A stretch of 64,000 nt of DNA from Carnobacterium_A antarcticum. Its GTDB lineage: Bacteria > Bacillota > Bacilli > Lactobacillales > Carnobacteriaceae. The DNA lies in the NCBI RefSeq assembly GCF_042658365.1, contig NZ_JBHSQC010000024.1; one strand, given 5' to 3'. The notes under the pieces were generated by a model. It was not told the DNA's origin. It searched no databases and worked only from the letters and a program-made list of their open reading frames with translations. Positions 24,110 to 33,568 of this stretch are shown here, piece after piece. The position numbers were made by a program, and so were the translations under genes. Within the stretch, counting starts at the first letter, position 1; each line of letters begins with the position of its first letter.

Positions 24110-24122
24110 AAAAACGAACAAT
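24110..24122 (+). promoter_or_regulatory. PurBox-like site upstream of purR
   Basis: AAAAACGAACAAT matches 12 of 13 positions of the PurR operator AWWWCCGAACWWT. It lies about 50 bases before a -10 (TATAAT at 24171-24176) of purR, which would allow autoregulation. The usual second, inverted PurBox is not obvious. Confidence 0.5.
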
Positions 24123-24232
24123 TTTGATATTTCAAGCAAAAATACCTACCTTTTTTCGTTAAATACGATTATAATAAGGTCGGACGCATGAGATAGTTAA
24201 AATTAAAAGGAATTTATGAAGAGGTGAAAGAT

Positions 24233-25051
24233 TTGAAAGTAAAAAGAAGTGAACGATTGATCGATATGACTCGCTATTTGTTAGAAAGACCGCACACATT
24301 GGTGTCATTGACTTATTTCGCTAATCGTTACGATTCTGCCAAATCTTCTATCAGTGAAGATTTGACGATTGTGAAAAAAACATTTAAAGAACGTAAAACG
24401 GGCACATTAGAAACAGTCCCTGGAGCAGCGGGCGGCGTACGGTATATTCCTGAAATCGCAAAAGAAGAAGCTAAAGAGTTTGTTGATGAAATGTGCGAAC
24501 GATTATCAGAAGCGAATCGTTTATTGCCGGGTGGTTATGTGTACTTATCCGATTTATTGGGACATCCTCAGATTTTGCGCCAAATCGGCAAGATTATTGC
24601 TTCGCAATACTTGCATGAGTCAATCGATGCTGTTATGACGGTTGCGACAAAAGGGGTTCCAATCGCCCAAGCAGTATCAAGCTACTTGAATGTGCCTTTC
24701 GTTATCGTTCGTCGCGACTCGAAAATCACTGAGGGCTCGACAGTCAGTATCAATTATGTATCGGGTTCATCTGAACGAGTGGAAAAAATGGAACTATCTA
24801 AACGGAGTTTAAAACGCGGTTCACGGGTATTGATCGTGGATGACTTCATGAAAGGCGGAGGAACCGTCAACGGGATGAAGAGCTTGATTGAAGAGTTTGA
24901 AGCAGAATTAGTTGGCGTAACGGTTTTTGCTGAATCAACATTCAGCGGAGATCGAATGATTGCTGATTATACTTCGCTTTTATGTGTGGATGAAGTGGAT
25001 ATTCGCGATAAAACGATCTATGTTAAACCGGGAAACTATTTTAAAGATTAA
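24233..25051 (+). CDS. purR: pur operon repressor
   Basis: The 272-residue protein controls purine synthesis genes. The N-terminal 70 residues are a winged helix (LIDMTRYLLERPHTLVSLTYFANRY). The rest is a type I phosphoribosyltransferase fold that binds PRPP: VATKGVPIAQAVSSYLN and the PRPP loop VLIVDDFMKGGGTVNGM are clear. In Bacillus, PRPP releases PurR from DNA; in lactococci the homologue acts as an activator. TTG at 24233 is preferred because GAGGTGA overlaps an in-frame GTG at 24224. It lies upstream of glmU as in Bacillus, and prs in the same neighbourhood makes its ligand PRPP. Confidence 0.95.
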   Translation: MKVKRSERLIDMTRYLLERPHTLVSLTYFANRYDSAKSSISEDLTIVKKTFKERKTGTLETVPGAAGGVRYIPEIAKEEAKEFVDEMCERLSEANRLLPGGYVYLSDLLGHPQILRQIGKIIASQYLHESIDAVMTVATKGVPIAQAVSSYLNVPFVIVRRDSKITEGSTVSINYVSGSSERVEKMELSKRSLKRGSRVLIVDDFMKGGGTVNGMKSLIEEFEAELVGVTVFAESTFSGDRMIADYTSLLCVDEVDIRDKTIYVKPGNYFKD

Positions 25052-25056
25052 AAAAG

Positions 25057-25100
25057 TCAGAAACCCTGCCTCTAATACAGACGGGATTTCTGATTTTTTT
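25057..25100. terminator. bidirectional terminator between purR and the cupin gene
   Basis: TCAGAAA and CCC pair with GGG and TTTCTGA around a 17-base loop, with T-runs on both strands (TTTTTTT on plus, CTTTTTTAA on minus). Confidence 0.85.
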
Positions 25101-25104
25101 TATC

Positions 25105-25611
25105 TTATTCTGGCAATGTTTCAAAGGCTAACCGTTTAATAATGTCATGGTTTTCTGGATACTGGGCTAACAGATCGGCTTGTGTAAACAGCTCAAAATC
25201 TTGGTAATCAAAACCAGGTGCGACCATGCAGCTGACTAAAGCATAAATACCGTCTTTATCAACGCTTGAGCCGAAAATGACGCCTTTTGGAACAACGTAT
25301 TGCAAGGTTTCGCCTTTTTCGGGGTCCATTCCTAATGCAACCTGTTCATAGCGCCCGTCTGGATGGATCATATGGATGGTTAAAGCGTCGCCAGTATGGA
25401 AATACCAGATTTCATCCGATTTCAAACGATGAAAATGTGAAGGACTTTCTTGGTTCAATAAGAAATAAATACTAGTGTATCGTTTCCGTTCGTTTTGTTC
25501 AGCCGTGGTCACTGTTTCAGAAGCTTGATAGACACCTTTAAAATACCCTCCTTCAGAATGAGGCACAAGTTCCAATTTTTCGATCCAATAATGTTCAGGT
25601 TTTACGTTCAT
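25105..25611 (-). CDS. DUF985 cupin-fold protein
   Basis: The 168-residue product has the DUF985 marks: LVPHSEGGYFKGVYQAS at the N-terminus, TSIYFLLNQESPSHFHRLKSDEIWYFHTG with the metal-site histidines of the cupin barrel, and VSCMVAPGFDYQDFELF near the C-terminus. The family (yeast YML079w-like) forms jelly-roll dimers and some members are thought to bind sugars; no activity is agreed. The ATG at 25611 has GGAGG 8 bases upstream, so the longer frame reaching 25716 is not used. Single gene, convergent with purR. Confidence 0.85.
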   Translation of the reverse strand: MNVKPEHYWIEKLELVPHSEGGYFKGVYQASETVTTAEQNERKRYTSIYFLLNQESPSHFHRLKSDEIWYFHTGDALTIHMIHPDGRYEQVALGMDPEKGETLQYVVPKGVIFGSSVDKDGIYALVSCMVAPGFDYQDFELFTQADLLAQYPENHDIIKRLAFETLPE

Positions 25612-25894
25612 CACTACTTCCTCCTTTTTGTGTCGCTTTAAATCAGTATACAAGATTTTTGAAACGGGCAACAGCGACGAGCGTATCAGCCAACTAAATA
25701 AAATCGTTTTCTTCATTTAAAGACTTAAGAATAAAGGATAAAGTAACGGGATTAACCTTGAAAATACTGAGTTTTTAGGCTATCATTGAAGAGCTAAAGC
25801 CAAAAAGCGAGAGGTTGTTAGCTAAAACCTAAAAAATAAAAGAATACCCATTAAACGTTAAAAATAAAAAAGTGAAAAAGAAGGAGTCGCTAAG

Positions 25895-27262
25895 ATGACA
25901 CAAAGATATGCAGTGGTGTTAGCAGCAGGACAGGGTTCACGAATGAAATCAAAACTATACAAAGTCTTACACCCAATTGCAGGCAAACCCATGGTTGGAC
26001 ATGTGATTGAACAAGTAGAAGCTGCAGGTACCGACAAAATTGTGACGGTCGTTGGTTTTGGCGCTGAAAAAGTAAGAGAATACTTAGGCGACCGTTCTGA
26101 ATATGCTTTACAAGAAGAACAATTGGGAACTGGCCATGCTGTCATTCAAGCTGAAGCACAGTTAAAGGGAAAAGAAGGAATCACATTAGTCATTTGCGGC
26201 GATACTCCTTTGTTGACCTCTGAAACATTAACGAACTTGTTCGATTACCATCAAAAACAAGGTGCGAAAGCTACCATCTTAACTGCTCATGCCGAAGATC
26301 CTACAGGTTACGGCCGGGTTATCCGCAATGAGCAAGGTTTTGTTGAGAAAATAGTGGAACAAAAAGATGCAGACGCACAAGAACAGCTGGTTCAAGAAAT
26401 CAATACTGGAACGTATTGTTTTGATAATCGTTTATTGTTTGAAGCATTGTCTCTAGTCGGCAATGAAAATGTTCAAGGAGAATATTACTTGCCAGATGTT
26501 ATTGAGATCCTAAAAAGCCAAAATGAAGTGGTAGATGCCTATAAAATGGTACATGAAGCAGAAGGTATGGGAGTGAATGATCGGATAGCTTTAGCTGAAG
26601 CTACTCGTTTGATGCGGACCCGAATCAATCAACGCCATATGCAAAATGGTGTGACGCTGATTGATCCAGCTACAACGTACATTGATAGCGATGTGACGAT
26701 TGGCGCTGATACGGTAGTTGAAGCAAATGTCTCTTTAAAAGGACACACTGTCATTGGAGAAGATTGCTTTATTGGAGCAAACTCTGAAGTTTTAAACAGT
26801 ACCATTGGCGATCGCGTGCGGGTTACAAGCTCAAACATCAAAGATTCGGTTATGGAGCAAGACAGCAACATTGGGCCTAACAGCCATTTGCGCCCACACA
26901 GCCAAGTCGGTGAATCGGTTCACATCGGCAACTTTGTTGAAGTGAAAAATGCCGTAATCGGTGCCGGTACAAAAGTTGGTCATTTAACTTACGTTGGCGA
27001 TGCCGATTTAGGAAAGAACATTAACATTGGCTGTGGAACAGTTTTTGTTAATTACGACGGCAAAAATAAGCACCGTACGACAGTTGGAGACAACGTTTTT
27101 ATCGGATGCAACGTTAATTTAGTCGCACCGGTCAACGTTGAAGAAAATGTTTACATCGCTGCTGGGTCAACTATCACTAAAGATGTCCCTACGGAAGCAT
27201 TGGCGATTGCCAGAGCTCGTCAAGAAAACAAGTTGAATTATTTCAATCAATTGCCACATTAG
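25895..27262 (+). CDS. glmU: bifunctional UDP-N-acetylglucosamine pyrophosphorylase/glucosamine-1-phosphate acetyltransferase
   Basis: The 455-residue enzyme makes UDP-GlcNAc for peptidoglycan and teichoic acids. The N-terminal uridylyltransferase half opens with VLAAGQGSRMKSKLYKVLHP, the nucleotide-binding GxGTRM-like loop, and has EEQLGTGHAV and CGDTPLLT. From about residue 250 the left-handed beta-helix (hexapeptide repeats such as IGEDCFIGANSEV) forms the acetyltransferase, with HLRPHSQVGESVHIGNFVEVK and YVGDAD near the active site. GAAGGAG precedes the ATG. prs follows after 115 bases, as in Bacillus. Confidence 0.97.
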   Translation: MTQRYAVVLAAGQGSRMKSKLYKVLHPIAGKPMVGHVIEQVEAAGTDKIVTVVGFGAEKVREYLGDRSEYALQEEQLGTGHAVIQAEAQLKGKEGITLVICGDTPLLTSETLTNLFDYHQKQGAKATILTAHAEDPTGYGRVIRNEQGFVEKIVEQKDADAQEQLVQEINTGTYCFDNRLLFEALSLVGNENVQGEYYLPDVIEILKSQNEVVDAYKMVHEAEGMGVNDRIALAEATRLMRTRINQRHMQNGVTLIDPATTYIDSDVTIGADTVVEANVSLKGHTVIGEDCFIGANSEVLNSTIGDRVRVTSSNIKDSVMEQDSNIGPNSHLRPHSQVGESVHIGNFVEVKNAVIGAGTKVGHLTYVGDADLGKNINIGCGTVFVNYDGKNKHRTTVGDNVFIGCNVNLVAPVNVEENVYIAAGSTITKDVPTEALAIARARQENKLNYFNQLPH

Positions 27263-27377
27263 AAAACGATTGATAATTCAAAGCAAAGCTAGAATTTACT
27301 TGATTTCTTCAGGGAAAATGAATAGTATTAAAGTGAGATAAAAGAACTTTTTGCAAATAAAGAAAGTGGAGGTCACT

Positions 27378-28358
27378 ATGTCAGAACATTATTTTGATCC
27401 AAAGTTAAAGATTTTTGCGTTAAACTCAAACAGACCCTTAGCGGAGAAAATTGCTAAAGAGGTAGGAGTAGAATTAGGAAAACTCTCAGTGGATCAGTTC
27501 AGCGATGGAGAAATTCGAATCAATATTGAAGAAAGTATTCGGGGAGACCATGTTTATATTATTCAGTCAACTTCTAGTCCAGTAAACGACAATTTGATGG
27601 AAATGTTGATTATGATCGATGCTTTAAAACGAGCAAGTGCTAAAACAGTCAATCTAGTGATTCCTTATTACGGCTATGCTAGACAAGACAGGAAAGCCCG
27701 TTCTAGAGAACCGATCACTGCAAAATTAGTTGCGAATATGATAACAGCTGCAGGTGCAGACCGTATTTTGACATTAGATTTACATGCTTCTCAAATTCAA
27801 GGGTTTTTCGATATGCCAGTAGATCACTTATTAGGTGCTTCTCTTTTGGCGAACTACTTCTTAAATTGCGGACTTGCAGAAGAAGATGTCGTGGTTGTTT
27901 CACCAGATCATGGTGGAGTAACACGTGCGCGTAAATTAGCGGAATTCTTAAAAGCGCCGATTGCTATTATCGACAAACGTCGTCCAAAAGCAAACGTTGC
28001 GGAAGTCATGAATATTATTGGTTCAGTTGAAGGTAAAAAATGTATTTTGATCGATGACATGATTGATACCGCTGGAACGATCACGTTAGCTGCTAAAGCA
28101 TTGCAAGAAGCTGGCGCAACGGAAGTTTATGCTTGTTGCACACATCCTGTTTTATCTGGCCCAGCGATTGAACGCATTCAAAATTCTGCAATCAAACAAT
28201 TGGTGGTTACAGACTCTATTTATCTCCCTGAAGAGAAGAAAATTGATAAAATCGTTGAAATTAGTGTCAGTGCATTATTGGCCGATGCTGTGACGCGGAT
28301 TCATGAAAATAAATCTGTCAGCCCACTTTTTGAAAGAAAATTTAAAGAAACACGCTAA
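27378..28358 (+). CDS. prs: ribose-phosphate pyrophosphokinase (PRPP synthase)
   Basis: The 326-residue enzyme converts ribose 5-phosphate and ATP to PRPP for purines, pyrimidines, histidine and tryptophan. Class I features are visible: FSDGEIRINIEESIRG, YYGYARQDRKARSREPI, the flexible loop, DLHASQIQGFFDMPVDHL and the PRPP-binding loop ILIDDMIDTAGT. The ATG at 27378 has GGAGG 6 bases upstream; an earlier in-frame start at 27351 lacks one. PRPP is the effector of PurR, encoded just upstream, and the substrate of Hpt, encoded near 56539. Confidence 0.97.
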   Translation: MSEHYFDPKLKIFALNSNRPLAEKIAKEVGVELGKLSVDQFSDGEIRINIEESIRGDHVYIIQSTSSPVNDNLMEMLIMIDALKRASAKTVNLVIPYYGYARQDRKARSREPITAKLVANMITAAGADRILTLDLHASQIQGFFDMPVDHLLGASLLANYFLNCGLAEEDVVVVSPDHGGVTRARKLAEFLKAPIAIIDKRRPKANVAEVMNIIGSVEGKKCILIDDMIDTAGTITLAAKALQEAGATEVYACCTHPVLSGPAIERIQNSAIKQLVVTDSIYLPEEKKIDKIVEISVSALLADAVTRIHENKSVSPLFERKFKETR

Positions 28359-28373
28359 AGTTTACCGTAATTT

Positions 28374-28418
28374 TAAAAAACGTGATGAGAGGTTAAACAG
28401 CTTCTGATCGCGTTTTTT
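28374..28418 (+). terminator. Rho-independent terminator of prs
   Basis: AAAAAACGTGAT pairs with GATCGCGTTTTTT (one G-U) across a 20-base loop; the arm itself supplies the T-run. Confidence 0.8.
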
Positions 28419-28531
28419 GTTTAGAGTAAAGCGAAGGTGTCTTTACTTATTGGGAAATATCAGTTGCTTGTTCAAATCAGCCAAAGCAATCGTTTAGCTG
28501 AAGAGCTTTAGAATGAACGGAGCCAATCAAT

Positions 28532-28963
28532 ATGACTAATTTTAAAAAATATGCCAAGCTCGTTCGTCCGCTAGATGTCGTCATCGTCGTACTGTTAATG
28601 ATCGGTTCGTTTATTCCGCATTATATTTTTGGAAGACAAACGCGTTCGATCGATGAAACAAGTGAAGTCGTTGCGGTCATCTCTATTGATGGCGAAGAAG
28701 TAAAGCGAGTGCGACTATCAGAAGAGACACCGCATGAACAATTTACGTTTCATCCGGCAGAGGGGCAATACAACATCATTGAAGTAGACGGAAAAAAGAT
28801 TCGAAATAAAGAAGACAATAGTTCGGATCAAATTGCAGTAAAAACAGGTTGGATCAGCAAACCAGGAGAAACAAGTATTTGTTTGCCGCACAAACTCATT
28901 ATTGAGATAAAAGCTGATTCTCCGATTGAAGATTCTGAAGACGATATCATTGTGCCTTTGTAG
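28532..28963 (+). CDS. membrane-anchored NusG domain II protein
   Basis: The 143-residue protein has one N-terminal membrane segment (LDVVIVVLLMIGSFIPHYIF, residues 14-33) and an external domain of the NusG_II type: VVAVISIDGEEVKRVRL, YNIIEVDGKKIR and the typical KTGWISKPGETSICLPHKLIIEI. Such proteins are common in lactic acid bacteria and clostridia, often near electron-transport or flavin-transfer genes, but have no established function. Here it stands alone between prs and an oppA gene with its own terminator. The C-terminus is acidic (EDSEDDIIVPL). Confidence 0.85.
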   Translation: MTNFKKYAKLVRPLDVVIVVLLMIGSFIPHYIFGRQTRSIDETSEVVAVISIDGEEVKRVRLSEETPHEQFTFHPAEGQYNIIEVDGKKIRNKEDNSSDQIAVKTGWISKPGETSICLPHKLIIEIKADSPIEDSEDDIIVPL

Positions 28964-28982
28964 AAATTGAAGAAACGAGCGG

Positions 28983-29029
28983 AAGTTGGGACCAAAGCGA
29001 GAAAATGCTTTGGTTCCAACTTTTTTTGT
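28983..29029 (+). terminator. Rho-independent terminator
   Basis: AAGTTGGGACCAAAGC (28983-28998) pairs with GCTTTGGTTCCAACTT (29007-29022) with one mismatch, followed by six T. Confidence 0.93.
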
Positions 29030-29205
29030 TGAATAAAAAGCGACGATACTCTGTAATATACAGTATATTTGTATATATTTCATTTAAATAACAAAAAAGC
29101 GGGTTAATATTGTATATTTATAATAAATAGTGTATGATAGTGAAAAGATTTAAACGACTGATAGAAGTATGGGGATACGACTAAAAAGAATAGGGAGGAA
29201 GAACA

Positions 29206-30846
29206 ATGAAAAAAGCAACTTTTTTTGCCGCAGCGTTGTTTATTTTAGGGGGATGTACAGCAGGAGAAGCAAATGGAGAAGATAGCGTCAGCGGAGCTGG
29301 TGAGACAAACTCGGAGCAGACGCTGCACTTGAGTGTTAAGTCTGAATTGCCTACGATCGACCCGGCTTTATCACAAGATACGATTAGTTTTACGGCTTTG
29401 AATCAAGTGATGGAAGGCTTGTACCGCTTAGATACACAAGAAAATCCGATTCCGGCTTTGGCTGAAGGGGAGCCGAAGATCAGTGAAGACCAATTAACAT
29501 ATACCTTTACTTTAAAACCAGAGTTAAAATGGTCAGATGGAAGCGAATTAACGGCTCATGATTTTGAATTTGGCTGGAAACGTATCGTTGACCCGGCTAC
29601 TGCAGCCAATTATTCTTTTGTGATGACAGATATTAAAAACGCTTCAACAATCTTAGCTGGCGAAGCAGAAGTCGATAGTTTAGGGATCGAAGCGTTAAGC
29701 GATTCAGAACTTGAAATCACATTAGAAAAGCCAGTAGAAAATTTCTTGAAATTAATTACTAAACCAACTTTCTCTCCTCAGAAAGAAACTTTTGTTACTG
29801 CTGAAGGTTCTGGGTTTGGGACGAGCAGCGATTCTGCTCTTTATAATGGGCCGTTTGTCTTAAAAGATTGGGATGGTACAGGTTTATCTTGGACCTACGA
29901 AAAAAATAATCAGTATTGGGATCAAGAAAACGTAGCGTTAACCACTGTGACCAACCAAGTGATCAAAGAAACGTCGACAGGATTGAATCTATACAATAAC
30001 GGCCAAATCGATCTGGTTACTTTAACTGGAGAATTTGCCCAACAATACAACCAAGATCCTGAATTTATGGCCCCGTTAACGGCCAAATCGGTTTACTTAG
30101 AACTGGATCATGTTAACAACCCAGCCTTAAAAAATAAAAGCTTAAGAGAAGCACTTGCTTCAGCTATTTCACGTGAAGAACTAACCGAAAGCATCATTGC
30201 TAACGGATCTAAACCCATTGGAGGACTAGTGACTAGCGGATTAGTCGAAGACCCTCAAACCGGTGAAGATTTCAGAGAAACAGCTGGTTCTTATTTAGAT
30301 TATAATCCGGAAACAGCGGCTCAGCTATGGGAAACGGCCCAGCAAGAATTAGGGGTCTCAACAGTCGAATTGCAATTAGTAGCGGATGATGATGAAGTTA
30401 CAAAAAAAGTGAGCCAATATTTACAAAATACGATTGAAGAAAATCTGGCAGGTGTAAAAATTACGATTAAAAGTGTTCCTTTCAAAAACCGCATCGAACT
30501 AGGCGATAATGGCGATTTTGATTTGTTGTTGTCTGGTTGGGGTGCAGATACGAACGATACCAATAATTTTTTAAGTTTGTTCTTATCCGGTTCTGTCTTT
30601 AACGGCGGAAAATATTCTAATGAAGATTATGATGCTTTAGTTGAAGCCTCAATGGGAGAAGACAGCGGAGATCCAGCTGAAAAATGGGCCAATGATTTAG
30701 CTGCTGAAAAAATCCTGTTAGAAGATGCAGGGATCATCCCGCTTTATCAGCAGGCACAAGCTATGTTGTTAAGAAGTTCTGTTAAAAATTACCATATGAG
30801 TCAAATCAACAGTGTAAACTTAAAATATGTATCAATTGAAGAATAG
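29206..30846 (+). CDS. oppA: oligopeptide ABC transporter substrate-binding lipoprotein (OppA)
   Basis: The 546-residue product has a lipoprotein signal (ATFFAAALFILGGC, cysteine at residue 17) and the SBP_bac_5 fold: LPTIDPALSQDTISFTALNQVMEGLYR, LKWSDGSELTAHDFEFGWKRI and SGWGADTNDTNNFLSLFL. It captures peptides outside the membrane for OppBCDF. No permease or ATPase genes are adjacent, so it must work with a transporter encoded elsewhere, as orphan OppA proteins do in enterococci and lactococci. GGGAGGA lies 7 bases before the ATG. The upstream 120 bases are very AT-rich with repeated TGTATATTT, probably the promoter. The dipeptidase gene follows after 36 bases. Confidence 0.93.
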   Translation: MKKATFFAAALFILGGCTAGEANGEDSVSGAGETNSEQTLHLSVKSELPTIDPALSQDTISFTALNQVMEGLYRLDTQENPIPALAEGEPKISEDQLTYTFTLKPELKWSDGSELTAHDFEFGWKRIVDPATAANYSFVMTDIKNASTILAGEAEVDSLGIEALSDSELEITLEKPVENFLKLITKPTFSPQKETFVTAEGSGFGTSSDSALYNGPFVLKDWDGTGLSWTYEKNNQYWDQENVALTTVTNQVIKETSTGLNLYNNGQIDLVTLTGEFAQQYNQDPEFMAPLTAKSVYLELDHVNNPALKNKSLREALASAISREELTESIIANGSKPIGGLVTSGLVEDPQTGEDFRETAGSYLDYNPETAAQLWETAQQELGVSTVELQLVADDDEVTKKVSQYLQNTIEENLAGVKITIKSVPFKNRIELGDNGDFDLLLSGWGADTNDTNNFLSLFLSGSVFNGGKYSNEDYDALVEASMGEDSGDPAEKWANDLAAEKILLEDAGIIPLYQQAQAMLLRSSVKNYHMSQINSVNLKYVSIEE

Positions 30847-30882
30847 AAAAATTAAAAACCAAAAAGGGGACTGTTTATTTAT

Positions 30883-32226
30883 ATGGAAACTTGGGTAACG
30901 GAAAAGCATCAAAAAGAAAGTTTAGCTGCATTAAAACGCTTGATCGATATTCCCTCTGTGAATACCGCTGATGGAACCAGCTTCCCGCCATTTGGGAAAG
31001 CGATCGAAGACTGTTTGACAGAAGCATTAGTCATTTGTGAAGCCTTGGGAATGACTACTTATCATGATCCAGCAGGTTTCTATGGTTATGCTGACTATGG
31101 AGAAGGGGAAGAGTTGATTGCTATTTTATGTCATTTGGATGTCGTTCCGGCCGGCGATTTAGCTCTGTGGGAAACAGATCCTTTTCAAGCAGTCGTGAAA
31201 GACGGCGTTATGTACGGACGCGGCAGCCAAGACGATAAGGGACCGACGATCGCTGCTTTGTATGCCTTTAAAGCGGTCGTGGATGCTGGATTTACTTTTA
31301 ATAAACGCATCCGGTTTGTTTTTGGAACAGATGAAGAAACATTATGGCGGTGCATGGCGCACTACAATTTAAAAGAAGAACAGCCGACAAAAGGATTTGT
31401 ACCAGATAGTGCATTCCCGGTAACATATGCTGAAAAAGGTCTGTTGCAAGCTAAGCTGGTAGGACCGGGAAGCTCTGTTTTTGCACTGGATTGCGGCGAT
31501 GCTTTTAATGTCGTGCCAGGCAATGCACAGTACCAAGGTCAAGATGCTCAACAAGTAAGTCAAAAATTAGTTGAATTGGGCATCAGCCAGACACTTGCAA
31601 ATCAGACAGTTACAGTGAGCGGCAAAGCTGTTCACGCGAGTGCTGCTGGACAAGGAATAAATGCAATCAATCAATTAGCAACAGGTTTGGTCCAAGTGCA
31701 TCCGCATTCAATCCTGCAATTTTTAGCCGAAAAAGTTGGTACAGAAACGAATGGTTTCAGGATCTTTGGCGAAGTGAAAGATGAGATGACGGGAGAGCTG
31801 ACCTTTAATGTGGCTACGATCAAAGTAGATGAAACAAAGTCGGAAATAGAATTGGATTTACGTATCCCGGTCAGTTACCCAGCAGCAGATTTAGCAGCTA
31901 TTCTTGAAAAAACCGCTGCGGCTTACGGGTTGACGTATGAAGAATTTGACCATGTACCGGCTTTATATGTTCCGAAAGAAAGTGACCTCGTTCAAACGCT
32001 GATGGCGATCTATCAAAATAAAACAGGAGATAAAGCCCAGCCGCTCACTTCAGGTGGAGCTACTTATGCCCGAACTATGAAAAATATGGTTGCTTTTGGC
32101 GCCCATTTTCCTAATACCAAAAGTTTGGCTCATCAGGCTAACGAAGGCATCGTTTTAGCTGAATTGTTTCAAGCAATAGATATTTATGCTGAAACCATCG
32201 TGCAATTGTGCTGCGAAGAAGAATAA
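30883..32226 (+). CDS. pepV: dipeptidase PepV
   Basis: The 447-residue M20A metallopeptidase hydrolyses dipeptides with a free N-terminus in the cytoplasm. ILCHLDVVPAGD near residue 85 carries the first zinc ligand and YGRGSQDDKGP near residue 115 the bridging aspartate; FVFGTDEETLWRCM has the catalytic glutamate pair. The lid domain lies between, and ETNSLAHQANE-like TKSLAHQANEGI near the end gives the last histidine. It directly follows oppA, so peptide uptake and breakdown are linked in one transcript. The ribosome binding site (GGGGA, 12 bases) is distant, which may lower translation. Confidence 0.93.
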   Translation: METWVTEKHQKESLAALKRLIDIPSVNTADGTSFPPFGKAIEDCLTEALVICEALGMTTYHDPAGFYGYADYGEGEELIAILCHLDVVPAGDLALWETDPFQAVVKDGVMYGRGSQDDKGPTIAALYAFKAVVDAGFTFNKRIRFVFGTDEETLWRCMAHYNLKEEQPTKGFVPDSAFPVTYAEKGLLQAKLVGPGSSVFALDCGDAFNVVPGNAQYQGQDAQQVSQKLVELGISQTLANQTVTVSGKAVHASAAGQGINAINQLATGLVQVHPHSILQFLAEKVGTETNGFRIFGEVKDEMTGELTFNVATIKVDETKSEIELDLRIPVSYPAADLAAILEKTAAAYGLTYEEFDHVPALYVPKESDLVQTLMAIYQNKTGDKAQPLTSGGATYARTMKNMVAFGAHFPNTKSLAHQANEGIVLAELFQAIDIYAETIVQLCCEEE

Positions 32227-32227
32227 T

Positions 32228-32273
32228 AAAACCCTCTCAACCAAGGATGAAACTACCTTGATTGGGAGGGTTT
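32228..32273. terminator. bidirectional terminator between pepV and ldh
   Basis: AAACCCTC and CAAGG pair with CCTTG and GGGAGGGTTT across a short loop. The better T-tract (TTTTATTATT) is on the minus strand, for ldh. Confidence 0.88.
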
Positions 32274-32282
32274 GTCATTCAA

Positions 32283-33260
32283 TTAATTTGTTTCTTCGTC
32301 TAACTTTTTCATAGCGTCTTGAGTAATCTTACGCAGCGTATCAGCTGAATGGTTCATTTTTTCTTTTTCGGCATCGTTTAACGGAATTTCGATGACTTGT
32401 TGAATGCCTTGGCGGTTTACGATCGCCGGTGCTCCGATAAAGATGTCTTCCTGTCCGTATTCGCCATCTAAATAGACTGAAAGAGGCAGAACAGAGTTTT
32501 CATCATTTAAAATGGCTTTGGTGATTCGAGTCATTGAAACGGCGATCCCGTAAAACGTTGCCCCTTTTTTCTCGATGATATCGTAAGCGGCATCGCGAAC
32601 GTTAAAGAAGACATCGACTAATGCGGCTTCGTCAACTCCCGGATTGTCTTTGATCCATTCATAGATCTGCAGCCCGGCAATGTTGGCATGAGACCAAACA
32701 GGAAATTCTGTATCGCCGTGTTCTCCTAAAATATAGCCATGGACATTTCGTGCATCTACCCCTACTAGTTTAGCAATAGCTTGACGGAAACGAGCACTGT
32801 CCAAAGAGGTTCCTGAACCGATGATACGGCTTTTCGGCAAACCAGAGAATTTCCAAGTTGCATACGTCAAGACATCGACTGGGTTGGTCGCTACTAAGAA
32901 AATACCGTCGAAGCCGCTGGCCATAACTTGATCAATAATCGTTTTAAATATTTTTAAGTTTTTTTGAACTAAATCTAACCGGGTTTCACCAGGTTTCTGA
33001 GCAGCGCCTGCTGTAATAACGACGATATCTGCATCATGGCAGTCGCTGTAGCTGGCGGAATAAATTTTTTTAGGGGAAGTAAAGGCTAGTGCGTGGGAAA
33101 GGTCCATTGCGTCGCCTTCTGTTTTGTCGGTATCGATATCAATAATCCCAAGTTCTTGAGCAATGTTTTGTGTAACCAGAGCAAAAGCGTAACTTGAACC
33201 TACCGCTCCATCACCTACAATAATGATTTTTTGATGATCTTTTATTTCAGATTTAACCAT
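32283..33260 (-). CDS. ldh: L-lactate dehydrogenase
   Basis: The 325-residue enzyme reduces pyruvate to L-lactate with NADH, the main fermentation step of lactic acid bacteria. KIIIVGDGAVGSSYAFAL is the NAD-binding loop; AAQKPGETRLDLVQKN carries the specificity glutamine and the catalytic-loop arginine, which distinguish LDH from malate dehydrogenase; GTSLDSARFR binds substrate and GEHGDTEFPVWS holds the catalytic histidine. AAGGAGG precedes the ATG. The gene is transcribed against its neighbours, with its own promoter to the right. Confidence 0.96.
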   Translation of the reverse strand: MVKSEIKDHQKIIIVGDGAVGSSYAFALVTQNIAQELGIIDIDTDKTEGDAMDLSHALAFTSPKKIYSASYSDCHDADIVVITAGAAQKPGETRLDLVQKNLKIFKTIIDQVMASGFDGIFLVATNPVDVLTYATWKFSGLPKSRIIGSGTSLDSARFRQAIAKLVGVDARNVHGYILGEHGDTEFPVWSHANIAGLQIYEWIKDNPGVDEAALVDVFFNVRDAAYDIIEKKGATFYGIAVSMTRITKAILNDENSVLPLSVYLDGEYGQEDIFIGAPAIVNRQGIQQVIEIPLNDAEKEKMNHSADTLRKITQDAMKKLDEETN

Positions 33261-33282
33261 ATCAAATTTCCTCCTTAATAAA

Positions 33283-33329
33283 CTTTGTCATACAAAGCAA
33301 GTATACCAGTTCACAAGCGAAAGAGGCAA
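33283..33329 (-). promoter_or_regulatory. ldh promoter with a dyad in the untranslated leader
   Basis: On the minus strand TTGCCT (33329-33324), 18 bases and TATACT (33305-33300) form the promoter. A TTGTGA half-site like those of Rex lies between them (33316-33311). CTTTGT and ACAAAG flank CAT at 33283-33297, just downstream of the start of transcription. Redox control by Rex would be usual for ldh, but a full Rex palindrome is not present. Confidence 0.5.
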
Positions 33330-33568
33330 TAGAAGTCTTATTTTGGCCGATTTTTAATGGCGGGCTGAAAAAGAAAAAAACAGCTGTAGTGAATGTTCAT
33401 CGAAGCCAAACAGTCTTGTTCCTATTCACAATTAAAATATGGTATACTAGACTAAATTGTTTCTGGACGATAAAAACTTCGTGCAGCGCTTTTTTGCGTA
33501 CATTTGCAAAAAGGATCGGCTGTAAAACAGCGAATAAAAATGACTAATTAAACAGATGGAGAAGGTAA